Assembly (NCBI GenBank): GCA_022701275.1
Contig: CP031740.1
Location: 4,165,001-4,229,000, forward strand
DNA: 64,000 bases
DNA from: Microcoleus vaginatus PCC 9802
GTDB taxonomy: Bacteria > Cyanobacteriota > Cyanobacteriia > Cyanobacteriales > Microcoleaceae
Direction of reading: 5' to 3'
Shown here: positions 16,572 through 25,446 of the stretch, piece after piece
Position numbering within the stretch: position 1 is the stretch's first letter
Layout: every line of letters starts with the position of its first letter
Translations under genes and position numbers: made by a program
Notes under the pieces: generated by a model
What the model was told of the DNA's origin: nothing
What the model saw: the letters and a program-made list of their open reading frames with translations, nothing else
Databases searched by the model: none

Positions 16572-19049
16572 ATGTTTGAACGCTTCACAGAAAAAGCAAT
16601 AAAAGTAATCATGTTGGCCCAGGAAGAAGCTCGCCGCCTGGGTCACAACTTCGTAGGGACAGAACAGATCCTCCTGGGTCTGATCGGAGAAGGAACCGGG
16701 GTTGCAGCTAAAGTCCTCAAATCAATGGGGGTCAACCTCAAAGACGCTCGGATTGAAGTGGAAAAAATTATCGGCCGCGGCTCTGGTTTCGTAGCAGTCG
16801 AAATTCCGTTCACTCCCCGCGCCAAGCGGGTTCTAGAACTATCCCTAGAAGAAGCTCGTCAACTCGGACACAACTATATCGGCACCGAACACCTGCTGCT
16901 AGGCCTGATCCGCGAAGGTGAAGGAGTAGCGGCCAGAGTCTTAGAAAACCTGGGAGTAGACTTGTCGAAAGTCCGTACCCAAGTGATTCGGATGCTGGGA
17001 GAAACCGCAGAAGTCGCAGCCACTGGCGGCGGCGCTCGCACCAAAACCCCAACCCTCGACGAATTCGGCGCCAACCTCACTCAAATGGCGGTCGATGGCA
17101 AACTAGACCCAGTAGTCGGACGCCAAAAAGAAATCGAACGGGTAATTCAAATCCTCGGTCGCCGCACCAAAAATAACCCGGTGCTCATCGGCGAACCCGG
17201 AGTCGGCAAAACCGCGATCGCCGAAGGTCTCGCCCAGCGGATCGCTAACAACGACATCCCAGATATCCTGGAAGAAAAGCGCGTCGTTACCCTCGACATC
17301 GGCTTGCTGGTTGCCGGGACGAAATACCGGGGCGAATTTGAAGAACGCCTCAAAAAAATCATGGACGAAATCCGCACCGCGGGTAACGTGATTTTGGTGA
17401 TTGACGAAGTACACACTTTGATCGGTGCAGGTGCTGCTGAAGGGGCGATCGACGCAGCCAACATTCTCAAGCCAGCCTTGGCAAGAGGCGAGCTCCAGTG
17501 TATCGGTGCTACCACCCTAGACGAGTACCGCAAGCACATCGAGCGCGATGCAGCCCTAGAACGGCGCTTCCAGCCCGTCATGGTCGGCGAACCCACCGTT
17601 GACGAGACGATCGAGATTCTCTTCGGCTTGCGAGAACGCTACGAACAGCACCACAAGCTGAAAATCTTGGATACAGCCCTCGAAGCTGCAGCCAAACTCT
17701 CTCACCGGTACATCTCCGATCGCTTCCTCCCAGACAAAGCAATTGACTTGGTAGACGAAGCTGGTTCTAGAGTCCGCTTGATCAACTCCCAACTGCCCCC
17801 CGCAGCCAAAGAACTTGACAAAGAACTGCGCCAAGTCCTGAAAGATAAAGACGAAGCGGTGCGTTCTCAAGACTTTGACAAAGCGGGCGAATTGCGCGAT
17901 CGAGAAATGACGATCAAAGCCGAAATTCGCGCTATTTCCCAAGCCAAAAAAACCGACTCGGCCCGCACCGGCGAAACCGACCCATCGCCAGTAGTCACCG
18001 AAGAAGATATCGCTCAAATCGTGGCAAGCTGGACGGGCGTACCGGTTAACAAACTGACCGAATCCGAATCCGAAAAGCTGCTGCACATGGAAGATACCTT
18101 GCACCAGCGCTTGATCGGCCAGGAAGAAGCAGTGAAAGCCGTTTCCCGCGCCATCCGCCGCGCTCGCGTTGGTTTGAAAAATCCCAACCGCCCGATCGCC
18201 AGTTTCATCTTCTCCGGGCCCACCGGCGTCGGCAAAACCGAACTCACCAAAGCCCTAGCCGGCTACTTCTTCGGTTCCGAAGACGCGATGATTCGGCTGG
18301 ATATGTCGGAGTACATGGAACGGCATACCGTCTCCAAACTCATCGGTTCTCCTCCGGGCTACGTCGGCTACAACGAAGGCGGCCAACTCACAGAAGCAGT
18401 CCGTCGCCGTCCTTACACCGTGGTGCTGTTCGACGAAATCGAAAAAGCCCACCCCGATGTCTTCAATATGCTTTTGCAAATATTGGAAGACGGCCGTTTA
18501 ACTGATGCCAAAGGTCGCACCGTAGACTTCAAAAATACGCTGCTGATTATGACCTCTAACATCGGTTCTAAGGTGATTGAAAAAGGTGGCGGTGGTCTCG
18601 GTTTCGAGTTCAGCGACAACCAAGCCGATGCTAATTACAACCGCATTCGTTCTTTGGTTAACGAAGAACTCAAAAACTACTTCCGCCCCGAATTCCTCAA
18701 CCGACTCGACGAAATTATCGTCTTCCGCCAGTTGAACAAGGAAGAAGTCAAGGAAATCGCGGTCATCATGCTCAAAGAAGTGTTCGGTCGTTTGACAGAA
18801 CAGGGAATCACCCTGGAAGTCACCGAAAAATTCAAAGAACGGCTGGTAGAAGAAGGCTACAACCCCAGCTACGGAGCCCGACCCCTGCGCCGCGCCATCA
18901 TGCGCTTGCTGGAAGACAGTTTGGCTGAGGAAATCCTTTCTGGCCGCATCAAAGACGGCGACACCGCTGTTGTGGATGTGGGCGAGGACGGAATTGTTAA
19001 GGTGCTGCAAGGTCAAAAGCGGGAATTGCTGCCCCAAGGCGCTGAATAA
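16572..19049 (+). CDS. clpC: ATP-dependent Clp protease ATPase subunit ClpC
   Basis: HSP100 AAA+ unfoldase (825 residues) that feeds substrates to the ClpP/ClpR core. The N-domain has two Clp_N repeats (residues 1-145). The first AAA module carries [13 protein letters not shown] (about residue 210) and a Walker [14 protein letters not shown]-type coiled region with [20 protein letters not shown] around 425-445 is the mark of ClpC rather than ClpB. The second AAA module has [13 protein letters not shown] near 556 and the ClpP-docking loop beyond. Full family length. It follows a long untranslated region and ends at a strong terminator (19127-19162). Confidence 0.97.
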   Translation: MFERFTEKAIKVIMLAQEEARRLGHNFVGTEQILLGLIGEGTGVAAKVLKSMGVNLKDARIEVEKIIGRGSGFVAVEIPFTPRAKRVLELSLEEARQLGHNYIGTEHLLLGLIREGEGVAARVLENLGVDLSKVRTQVIRMLGETAEVAATGGGARTKTPTLDEFGANLTQMAVDGKLDPVVGRQKEIERVIQILGRRTKNNPVLIGEPGVGKTAIAEGLAQRIANNDIPDILEEKRVVTLDIGLLVAGTKYRGEFEERLKKIMDEIRTAGNVILVIDEVHTLIGAGAAEGAIDAANILKPALARGELQCIGATTLDEYRKHIERDAALERRFQPVMVGEPTVDETIEILFGLRERYEQHHKLKILDTALEAAAKLSHRYISDRFLPDKAIDLVDEAGSRVRLINSQLPPAAKELDKELRQVLKDKDEAVRSQDFDKAGELRDREMTIKAEIRAISQAKKTDSARTGETDPSPVVTEEDIAQIVASWTGVPVNKLTESESEKLLHMEDTLHQRLIGQEEAVKAVSRAIRRARVGLKNPNRPIASFIFSGPTGVGKTELTKALAGYFFGSEDAMIRLDMSEYMERHTVSKLIGSPPGYVGYNEGGQLTEAVRRRPYTVVLFDEIEKAHPDVFNMLLQILEDGRLTDAKGRTVDFKNTLLIMTSNIGSKVIEKGGGGLGFEFSDNQADANYNRIRSLVNEELKNYFRPEFLNRLDEIIVFRQLNKEEVKEIAVIMLKEVFGRLTEQGITLEVTEKFKERLVEEGYNPSYGARPLRRAIMRLLEDSLAEEILSGRIKDGDTAVVDVGEDGIVKVLQGQKRELLPQGAE

Positions 19050-19126
19050 GATTGAGTAAGTGCGATCGCGAGTGAAGTTTGGAAATAACCAATCTCGCAG
19101 TCGCAAACAACTCAAAATCCTCAAAT

Positions 19127-19162
19127 AAAAAAGGTAGAGAATTTAAATTCTCTGCCTTTTTT
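19127..19162 (+). terminator. Rho-independent terminator after clpC
   Basis: An A6-flanked stem GGTAGAGAATT/AATTCTCTGCC with one G-T pair and a T6 run follows the clpC stop by 78 bases. The A and T tracts make it usable from both strands. Confidence 0.85.
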
Positions 19163-19458
19163 ATGAGTTAATATCAAGAGGAGAGTTATGGCATAAATCT
19201 TTGATTGATAGGAAAACCACAGATGCAACGCAGATGCAACGCAGATGCTTTTCAAGATTGTTTGCGACTGCCTGCACTGCACGTCTAGTAATTAACAGTG
19301 ACATACTTCAATGGTAAGCTGTATTGCATTTAAATTGTATATTTTGGGCGGGTTCGCGTGCCCAGCCCGCTCATGGTTTGATTATTTTTTGAGATGCAAT
19401 TTAAATGCTGAGCGAGCTTAATCAGATAATTAATGGCAACTATTTAGCGAGGACTTTC
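19163..19458. other. clpC-lepB spacer with CAGATGCAACG repeats
   Basis: Contains tandem GATGCAACGCA units at about 19220-19250, related to the CGCAGAT repeats near pyrF, and a GGGCGGGTTCGCGTGCCCAG hairpin near 19347. No gene recognised. Confidence 0.55.
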
Positions 19459-20052
19459 ATGACATCTGAAAAAAATAAGTTGGGTACACAAGTAGCAGAA
19501 AATCCGCCTGAAAGCTGGTGGCAGAAAGCGTGGAAGTCGCAGCGAGAAAATCTTCAGATAGTGATTATTGCTTTGAGTTTAGCAATAGTGATTCGATCCG
19601 TGGTCGCGGAACCGCGCTACATACCCTCAGATTCTATGGTACCCACTTTGCACGTGGGCGATCGCGTCGTAGTCGAAAAACTCTCCTACTACCTCGAACC
19701 TCCAAAAACTGGCGACATCGTAGTATTTACTCCCCCGGAAAAGTTGCAAGAAGAAGGCTTTACCCAAGACCAAGCATTCATCAAGCGGATAATTGGCTTA
19801 CCGGGTCAAACCGTCGCCGTTAAAAAAGGTTTAGTTTATCTCAACGACAAACCCCTCGTCGAAAAATATATTGCCGAACCTCCTAAATATCAGTGGGGGC
19901 CTTATCGCGTCCCAGAAAATGAATACTTTGTGATGGGAGACAACCGCAACAACAGCAACGACTCCAGCAGGTGGGGATTTTTACCTAAGCAGAACATCAT
20001 TGGCCGCGCTGTAGTGCGGTTTTGGCCTCTAGAACGCATCGGGGAAGTTTGA
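19459..20052 (+). CDS. lepB: Signal peptidase I
   Basis: Type I leader peptidase (197 residues from ATG 19459, chosen for the GAGGA ribosome-binding site just upstream; the frame is open from 19405). It cleaves signal peptides from proteins exported across the plasma or thylakoid membrane. One N-terminal membrane helix (IVIIALSLAIVIRSVV) precedes the catalytic domain. The Ser of PSDSMVPTL and the Lys of FIKRIIGLPG form the Ser-Lys dyad, and GDNRNNSNDSS is the conserved box E. It lies downstream of clpC, separated by a terminator. A run of tandem repeats follows its stop. Confidence 0.95.
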   Translation: MTSEKNKLGTQVAENPPESWWQKAWKSQRENLQIVIIALSLAIVIRSVVAEPRYIPSDSMVPTLHVGDRVVVEKLSYYLEPPKTGDIVVFTPPEKLQEEGFTQDQAFIKRIIGLPGQTVAVKKGLVYLNDKPLVEKYIAEPPKYQWGPYRVPENEYFVMGDNRNNSNDSSRWGFLPKQNIIGRAVVRFWPLERIGEV

Positions 20053-20160
20053 AGTCAGTTGACAGTTGACTGTTGACAGTTGACTGTTGACTGTTGTCAT
20101 CGCAAGCTCAATGCCCCATTTCCAATGCCCAATCCCCAATGCCCCATTCCCATGCCTAAT
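20053..20160. repeat. Short tandem repeats (TTGACTG and CCCAATG types)
   Basis: Immediately after lepB, alternating GTTGACAGTTGACTGTTGAC units run to about 20098, followed by CCCAATG-type units to about 20160. Similar CCCAATG units recur at 20686-20720. Confidence 0.85.
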
Positions 20161-20297
20161 CCTGTACGGAAATTTCTACTTATTCTTGTGCCTTAAGGGG
20201 TAGGGACTTCCTCCGGCAACTGATAAAATGGTACAAAAAGCAGCGGGATTTCTCGCCTAGATCAAAATTAGTAGAATATTAAAAAATTAGGAAAGCT

Positions 20298-20621
20298 ATG
20301 GGATTTTTTGATTCAGAAATTGTTCAGCAAGAAGCCAAGCTGTTGTTTGAAGACTATCAATCTCTCATCAAACTAGGTGGCAATTACGGGAAATTCGATC
20401 GCGAAGGCAAGAAAATGTTCATCGCTCAGATGGAATCAATGATGGAGCGCTACCGTATTTTTATGAAGCGCTTTGAGCTTTCTGAGGACTTTATGGCTCA
20501 GATGACTGTAGAGCAGTTAAAAACACAGCTCAATCAATTTGGCATCACGCCCCAGCAGATGTTTGAGCAAATGAACTCAACGCTGGAGCGCATGAAATCT
20601 GAGCTGGAAAAACAGTCTTAG
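20298..20621 (+). CDS. DUF1825 family protein
   Basis: A 107-residue, highly charged helical protein matching cyanobacterial DUF1825 (start MGFFDSEIVQQEAKLLFEDY, then a YGKFDREGKKMFIAQME block and a glutamine/methionine-rich C-terminal helix). No catalytic residues or membrane segment. Function unknown; the family is broadly conserved in cyanobacteria and so probably has a core role. It is preceded by a GGAAAG ribosome-binding site and followed by GAAGAAG repeats. The class A PBP gene converges on it. Confidence 0.85.
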   Translation: MGFFDSEIVQQEAKLLFEDYQSLIKLGGNYGKFDREGKKMFIAQMESMMERYRIFMKRFELSEDFMAQMTVEQLKTQLNQFGITPQQMFEQMNSTLERMKSELEKQS

Positions 20622-20635
20622 TGTCAGAAGTCAGA

Positions 20636-20733
20636 AGTGAAGAAGGAAGAAGGAAGAAGGAAGAAGGAAGAAAAAGAAAGTATTCCCAATGCCCAATGCC
20701 CAATGCCCAATGACTAATGACTAATGACTGATA
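20636..20733. repeat. GAAGAAG and CCCAATG/ACTAATG tandem repeats
   Basis: A purine tract of AAGGAAG units (20640-20680) followed by CCCAATG then TGACTAA units fills the spacer between the convergent DUF1825 and PBP genes. Confidence 0.85.
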
Positions 20734-20734
20734 A

Positions 20735-22654
20735 TTAAGGCCGCTCAAAAGATGAAGCAGGTTTGAAACTTTCTGCGGGAACGCCTTCCAAAGCTTGGCT
20801 CATAAAATCACGCCAAACAGGGGCGACAATAGTACCACCAGTAGCACCGTAGCTCATCGGTCTATAATTGTCGTTGCCCATCCAAACAGCCACCGACAAC
20901 TGCGGTACGTAACCCACAAACCAGATATCCCGTTCTGAAGAAGTTGTACCAGTTTTCCCAGCAGCCGGCCGCCCAAGTTGAGCAGCCCTTGCCGTTCCGC
21001 TGGTAATTACCCCTTGCAGGGAGCTGTTGACAGATGCCGCAGCCCAGGAATTGAGAACTAATTTGGGTTTAGGCGTATTGTCGAGCAAGACGTTGCCGCT
21101 GCTGTCAGTTACTTGCACGATAAAGGTGGTGTCAGAATGCCAGCCGTTGTTGGCGAAGGTAGCAAAAGCTCCGGCCATTTCTAAAGGAGTCAAGTCAACG
21201 GCACCCAAGGGCAAAGAAACCACCGGTTCCATCGGACTTCTGATGCCGAGTACGCGGCAAATCTCAATCACTTTATTCAATCCGACTTCTTGGCCAAGCT
21301 TGACGGCGGGAATGTTGAGAGAGACTTCCAAAGCTCTGCGGATGCTGACTGCACCGGAGAAGCCGCCGCCGTAGTTTTGAGGGTAGTAGTAGCCGTCGCC
21401 GTCGCGGTAGCCGACAGGGGAGTCGTAGACAACTGAATCCGGGGAGTATTTGCCACTAGCAAAGGCAGCGTAGTAGATAAAAGGCTTAAAAGAAGATCCG
21501 GGCTGGCGGCGTGCTTGAATGGCGCGGTTGAACTGACTCTTTTCGTAATCGACGCCGCCGACCATTGCTTTGACGAAGTGGGTGCGGGGATCGACGGCGG
21601 CTAGGGCAATTTGACCTTCCTCGCGATCGTAAAACAGCCCTTGGTAGTAAAGCCGATTGTGCCACGCTTTGACTGTTTCTTCGGCTATGCGCTGCATTTT
21701 GAGGTCGATCGTGGTTTGAACGCGCATTCCTCCCTTAACCACGGCATCTCGCCCGAAACGCCTAGTCAGTTCCTGGACTACGGCTTGTGTTACGTAAGGA
21801 ACTTGAGAGCCGCCAAAAGAGGTAATTTTGCCGAGCTTAATTTTTTCCCGGCGGGCTGCTGTCTCTTGAGCCGGCGTAATCCATTTAAGATCCTTCATTC
21901 GGTTTAAAACGATTTCCTGCCGCTCTTTTGCCAACTTGTAATTGACGAAAGGACTGTATTCTTCGGGGGCAGAAATTAAGCCGGCCAGCATCGCTGCTTC
22001 TGAAAGAGTCAAATTACCTGCTGACTTGTTGAAATAGCTTCGAGAGGCTGTCTCTACGCCGTACAAGTTGTGACCTAAGTAGATTTGATTCAGGTATAGT
22101 TGCAGAATTTGGTCTTTGTTGAGAATTTGCTCCAAGCGGATAGACATTACCGCTTCAGCTACCTTGCGGCTGAATTTTGACTGGGGAGATAGAAACAGGT
22201 TCTTGACTAGCTGCATAGTCATAGTCGAGCCGCCTTCAACGGTTCTCCCTTTCTCTAGGTTGACTATGAGAGCTCGGGCTATCCCGCCGGGGTTGATACC
22301 TTTGTGGGTGAAAAAGTTGCTATCTTCGATCGCCAGAACAGCTCGTTTCAGGTTCGGGGAGATTTGGTTAAGGGGTACGACATCCCGGTTGGCTTCGTCG
22401 TGGATGCTGGCTAGGGGCTTGCCGTTGATGTCGTAAATGTGCGTAGTTTCTGTGGGAGAGTAGGTTTGCAAGATGCGAACATCTGGCAAATTGCGGAAGC
22501 TGATCGCTAAGCCAACCAGTCCACCAGCGACTACGGAACTGGCAAGCATTGTCATGCTGAGTATGGTTCCGGCGGTCACTTTACTGACTGACTGAACAAA
22601 CTCGAATACGGGGGCTGAGTTTTCCGTGTTATTGCGGACTGCGTTGGTTGACAC
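20735..22654 (-). CDS. Class A penicillin-binding protein (PBP1A type)
   Basis: Bifunctional peptidoglycan synthase of 639 residues. A membrane anchor (about residues 28-52) is followed by the GT51 glycosyltransferase domain with EDSNFFTHKGI, a GGSTMTMQLVKN helix and RKVAEAVMSIRLEQ. The transpeptidase domain shows the acyl-serine motif SSFK, the SLN triad motif and KTG in AGKTGTTS. The protein ends in a short tail after the TP domain. Length is in the normal range for cyanobacterial PBPs. Expressed from its own promoter between divergent tyrS and convergent DUF1825. Precise orthology among the several cyanobacterial class A PBPs cannot be set from sequence alone. Confidence 0.93.
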   Translation of the reverse strand: MSTNAVRNNTENSAPVFEFVQSVSKVTAGTILSMTMLASSVVAGGLVGLAISFRNLPDVRILQTYSPTETTHIYDINGKPLASIHDEANRDVVPLNQISPNLKRAVLAIEDSNFFTHKGINPGGIARALIVNLEKGRTVEGGSTMTMQLVKNLFLSPQSKFSRKVAEAVMSIRLEQILNKDQILQLYLNQIYLGHNLYGVETASRSYFNKSAGNLTLSEAAMLAGLISAPEEYSPFVNYKLAKERQEIVLNRMKDLKWITPAQETAARREKIKLGKITSFGGSQVPYVTQAVVQELTRRFGRDAVVKGGMRVQTTIDLKMQRIAEETVKAWHNRLYYQGLFYDREEGQIALAAVDPRTHFVKAMVGGVDYEKSQFNRAIQARRQPGSSFKPFIYYAAFASGKYSPDSVVYDSPVGYRDGDGYYYPQNYGGGFSGAVSIRRALEVSLNIPAVKLGQEVGLNKVIEICRVLGIRSPMEPVVSLPLGAVDLTPLEMAGAFATFANNGWHSDTTFIVQVTDSSGNVLLDNTPKPKLVLNSWAAASVNSSLQGVITSGTARAAQLGRPAAGKTGTTSSERDIWFVGYVPQLSVAVWMGNDNYRPMSYGATGGTIVAPVWRDFMSQALEGVPAESFKPASSFERP

Positions 22655-22780
22655 GTGGATTTCACTTCCTCACTCGATTTGGGGTTTAAGACTTTTAATT
22701 TTAGATGCGAACCCTAGAGACTGTCAGCTAATGAAAGCCGGTCAGCTTTGGGATTATAGTAGCTTGATAGTTATGTTTTT

Positions 22781-24061
22781 ATGCGTCAACCAGTGAGTGT
22801 AACTAATTCTGCTGCACTTTGGCAAAATATGATGGACGATCGCTCCCCGATGATAACTCCTAACCTTTCAGCGCTTTACCGCGGCGTCAGCGAGATTTTT
22901 CCAGATCGACCTGATTCTAGCAACCCTGACGAAAATTTAGCCCAACTGCTGGCAAAAGTCGATCGACCGTTGCGCGTCAAACTCGGAATTGACCCGACAG
23001 GGAGTGACATTCACTTGGGCCACAGCATTTGCGTCCGCAAGCTGCGAGCTTTTCAGGATGCCGGTCACACAGCCGTACTGCTGATCGGAGATTTTACCGC
23101 AAGAATTGGCGATCCGACAGGGAAATCCGAGATGCGAACCCAGTTGACGGCCGAACAAGTGGCGGAAAATGCCAAGACTTATTTAGACCAAGTGCGTCCG
23201 ATTCTAGATTTTGACACACCCGGGCGTTTGGAAGTTCGCTATAACTCCGAGTGGTTGTCAAAATTGGACTTGGCGAAGATTTTGGAACTGCTGGGGACGA
23301 TGACGGTGCAGCAGATGCTCGCTAAAGAGGGATTTGATAACAGGATGCAGCAGGAAAATCCAATTTATCTGCATGAGTTTCTGTATCCACTAATGCAGGG
23401 TTACGATTCGGTGGCTTTGGAAGCGGATGTTGAGTTGGGGGGAACTGACCAAAAGTTTAATCTTGCGGTGGGAAGAGATTTGCAGCGACATTTTGGGATG
23501 AAACCGCAGTTTGGTTTGCTGATGCCGATTTTGATCGGGACTGACGGGGTGCAAAAGATGTCGAAATCCTTGGGCAATTATGTGGGTTTGTCGGAAGACC
23601 CGCTGACTATGTATTCTAAGTTGGAGAAAATTGCTGATAGTTCGATCGCCCAATATTTTGAACTATTGACAGATTTGCCACTTGATGAATTGCCAGAAAA
23701 TCCGCGAGAAAAACAGAAACTTTTGGCTGTGGACGTGGTGCGCCAGTATCGCGGTTCGGAAGCGGCCGATCGCGCACAACAAGATGCAATTGCGCTGGTT
23801 AAAGGTGCCGCGGGACAAGCTGATGCAGTGCCCGAGTTTTCTTTAGCAAGTGTGCAGTTTCCGGCTAAGTTGTTTTATATTCTGAGTGCTAGCGGGCTTT
23901 GTAAAAGTAGCGGCGATGCCAGGAAGTTGATGCAGGGCGGCGGGGTGAAGTTGGAGGGCGATCGGGTTTCTGATGTTAATCTTACTTTTGAATCACCTGC
24001 TGATTTAGGCGGTAAGGTTTTGCAGGTTGGAAAGAATAAGTTTGTGCGATTGGTGTCTTGA
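22781..24061 (+). CDS. tyrS: Tyrosyl-tRNA synthetase
   Basis: Class Ic aminoacyl-tRNA synthetase (426 residues). The HIGH-type motif is HLGH in GSDIHLGHS near residue 77, and KMSKS is at about residue 249. The C-terminal S4-like RNA-binding region (from about 365, with [10 protein letters not shown]) recognises tRNA-Tyr. The N-terminus is 45 residues longer than the core; internal Met codons at residues 17, 18 and 24 are alternative starts. It is divergent from the PBP gene, and pyrF follows after 42 bases of repeat-derived DNA. Confidence 0.95.
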   Translation: MRQPVSVTNSAALWQNMMDDRSPMITPNLSALYRGVSEIFPDRPDSSNPDENLAQLLAKVDRPLRVKLGIDPTGSDIHLGHSICVRKLRAFQDAGHTAVLLIGDFTARIGDPTGKSEMRTQLTAEQVAENAKTYLDQVRPILDFDTPGRLEVRYNSEWLSKLDLAKILELLGTMTVQQMLAKEGFDNRMQQENPIYLHEFLYPLMQGYDSVALEADVELGGTDQKFNLAVGRDLQRHFGMKPQFGLLMPILIGTDGVQKMSKSLGNYVGLSEDPLTMYSKLEKIADSSIAQYFELLTDLPLDELPENPREKQKLLAVDVVRQYRGSEAADRAQQDAIALVKGAAGQADAVPEFSLASVQFPAKLFYILSASGLCKSSGDARKLMQGGGVKLEGDRVSDVNLTFESPADLGGKVLQVGKNKFVRLVS

Positions 24062-24067
24062 ATCTCT

Positions 24068-24120
24068 TTTTTAACTGCAGATGAATACTGAAGATGAACC
24101 CTGATGAACGCTGATAATCG
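24068..24120. repeat. CGCAGATGAA-type repeat overlapping the pyrF start
   Basis: TTTTTTAACTGCAGATGAAT followed by GATGAACCCTGATGAACGCT is a degenerate copy of the AACCGCAGAT repeat seen at 24834-24915. The pyrF start codon and its first few codons (MNADN) lie within it. Confidence 0.65.
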
Positions 24121-24814
24121 AATTATTGTTGCTTTGGATGTTTCGAGTCAAGAAGAGGCGATCGCACTTCTTGACAAACTGCCTGATGTATCTTTCTGGA
24201 AAGTGGGTTTGGAACTGTTTGTGAGTTCCGGGCCGGGGATTTTGGAAATTTTAAAACAGCGGCAAAAACGGATTTTTCTGGATTTGAAGTTTCACGATAT
24301 CCCGAATACTGTGGCTGGTGCTTGTCGTGCTGCTGCTAAGTATAATGTGGATTTATTGACTATCCATTCTACTTGTGGTAAAGATGCTTTGAAAGCGGCA
24401 CAGTTGGCTTTGACTGAAGGGGCGGCGGCTGTGGATAAACCGAGTCCTAAGTTGATTGCTATTACTCTGTTAACGAGTTTGAATTCGCGACAGTTGGCTT
24501 TTGAGTTGAAAATACCTTTGGAGTTGCCGGAATATGCTTTGCACATGGCATTGTTGGCTAAGGAAACGGGTTTAGCTGGGGCTGTTTGTTCTCCGCAAGA
24601 AGTGGAACAGTTGCGGATGAGTTGCGGGGATGATTTTCTGTTAGTTTGTCCCGGTGTGCGTCCGAAATGGGCCGATGGAGGCGATCAAAAGCGATCGATG
24701 ACTCCAAAGGCTGCTTTGAAAGCTGGTGCGGATTATCTGGTGATTGGGCGGCCGATTACTGCTGCGGACGATCCGGTGGCGGCTTTTGCGCGTATTTGTG
24801 AAGAGTTGGGATAA
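24104..24814 (+). CDS. pyrF: Orotidine-5'-phosphate decarboxylase
   Basis: Converts OMP to UMP in pyrimidine synthesis. The 236-residue TIM barrel carries the catalytic [10 protein letters not shown] motif (about residues 62-71), a DVSSQEEA first loop and the phosphate-binding VIGRPI near the C-terminus. All key residues are present. Its first five residues (MNADN) come from a dispersed CGCAGATGAACG-like repeat. The same five-base context recurs at the start of the downstream gene. Likely co-transcribed with tyrS, which ends 42 bases before. Confidence 0.95.
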   Translation: MNADNRIIVALDVSSQEEAIALLDKLPDVSFWKVGLELFVSSGPGILEILKQRQKRIFLDLKFHDIPNTVAGACRAAAKYNVDLLTIHSTCGKDALKAAQLALTEGAAAVDKPSPKLIAITLLTSLNSRQLAFELKIPLELPEYALHMALLAKETGLAGAVCSPQEVEQLRMSCGDDFLLVCPGVRPKWADGGDQKRSMTPKAALKAGADYLVIGRPITAADDPVAAFARICEELG

Positions 24815-24833
24815 AAATAGGAATGTGTTTTTT

Positions 24834-24915
24834 AACCGCAGATCAACGCCGATGAACGCCGATGGAATTTTATCTACGTTCATCTGTGTTTATCTGCTGA
24901 TATCTGCGGTTGCAA
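24834..24915. repeat. Inverted-repeat element AACCGCAGAT...ATCTGCGGTT
   Basis: AACCGCAGAT at 24834-24843 is matched by ATCTGCGGTT about 60 bases later (near 24902), with ACGCCGATGAACGCCGATGG-type units between. The downstream secreted-protein gene starts inside it and takes its signal-peptide codons from it. Confidence 0.7.
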
Positions 24916-25433
24916 CTCCGACTTTGGCAGTTAATTTGGTGACAAATCATGCTAACAGTATAAATGCCAGTCGGTATGATTTGTTAGTGCGCTCGCCCTG
25001 TCCCGCTGATTTAGAAACTTTGGTCGATCGCCTGTTGCAAGATTTGCCGAGTTATGCTAATCGCGTAATTGTGCGATCGCACTTTTCTCCTAACACTAAT
25101 ACACGGCCCGGTTACGCGCTGCCTCAAATAATTTTAGCGGGGCGCCCGGAGTTTGAACCGTTACCTTTAAATTTTGAAGATGCGCTTCCTGACAATGCCA
25201 GTCAAGTTTTTATTACTACTTTGGAACGGCAGTATCGCGGGGGAAAACGAGTCGAGATTCAGCAGTATCATTGGTTATTTTTAACTAAAACGGAAAACGG
25301 TTGGGAATTGGCAAAAATTGTTTCTCGGTTTGGTGCGGTGGCGGATGTTCGTCCGCTGTTGCCACCAGAGGACGAGAGAAGCGCAATTGCTGAGGCGATT
25401 CGTTTGTGGTTGCGAGATTGTCGTGCAAAATGA
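24852..25433 (+). CDS. Secreted protein of unknown function
   Basis: I place the start at ATG 24852 (193 residues), because the longer frame from 24744 overlaps pyrF. Residues 1-26 (MNADGILSTF to PTLA) form a plausible signal peptide with an AxA cleavage site, followed by a soluble domain of about 165 residues. CPADLETLVDRLLQDLPSY and a tryptophan-containing HWLFLTKTENGWELAK strand pair suggest a compact alpha/beta domain. I recognise it only as a type common in cyanobacteria. The signal peptide is mostly encoded by a dispersed repeat (24834-24915). It converges on the kinase/FGE gene. Confidence 0.7.
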   Translation: MNADGILSTFICVYLLISAVATPTLAVNLVTNHANSINASRYDLLVRSPCPADLETLVDRLLQDLPSYANRVIVRSHFSPNTNTRPGYALPQIILAGRPEFEPLPLNFEDALPDNASQVFITTLERQYRGGKRVEIQQYHWLFLTKTENGWELAKIVSRFGAVADVRPLLPPEDERSAIAEAIRLWLRDCRAK

Positions 25434-25446
25434 GAAGTGTAAAGGG

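Noticed and set aside
17103..18104. Long antisense frames opposite clpC
   Set aside because: Shadow of a GC-rich highly expressed coding sequence; no independent coding evidence.
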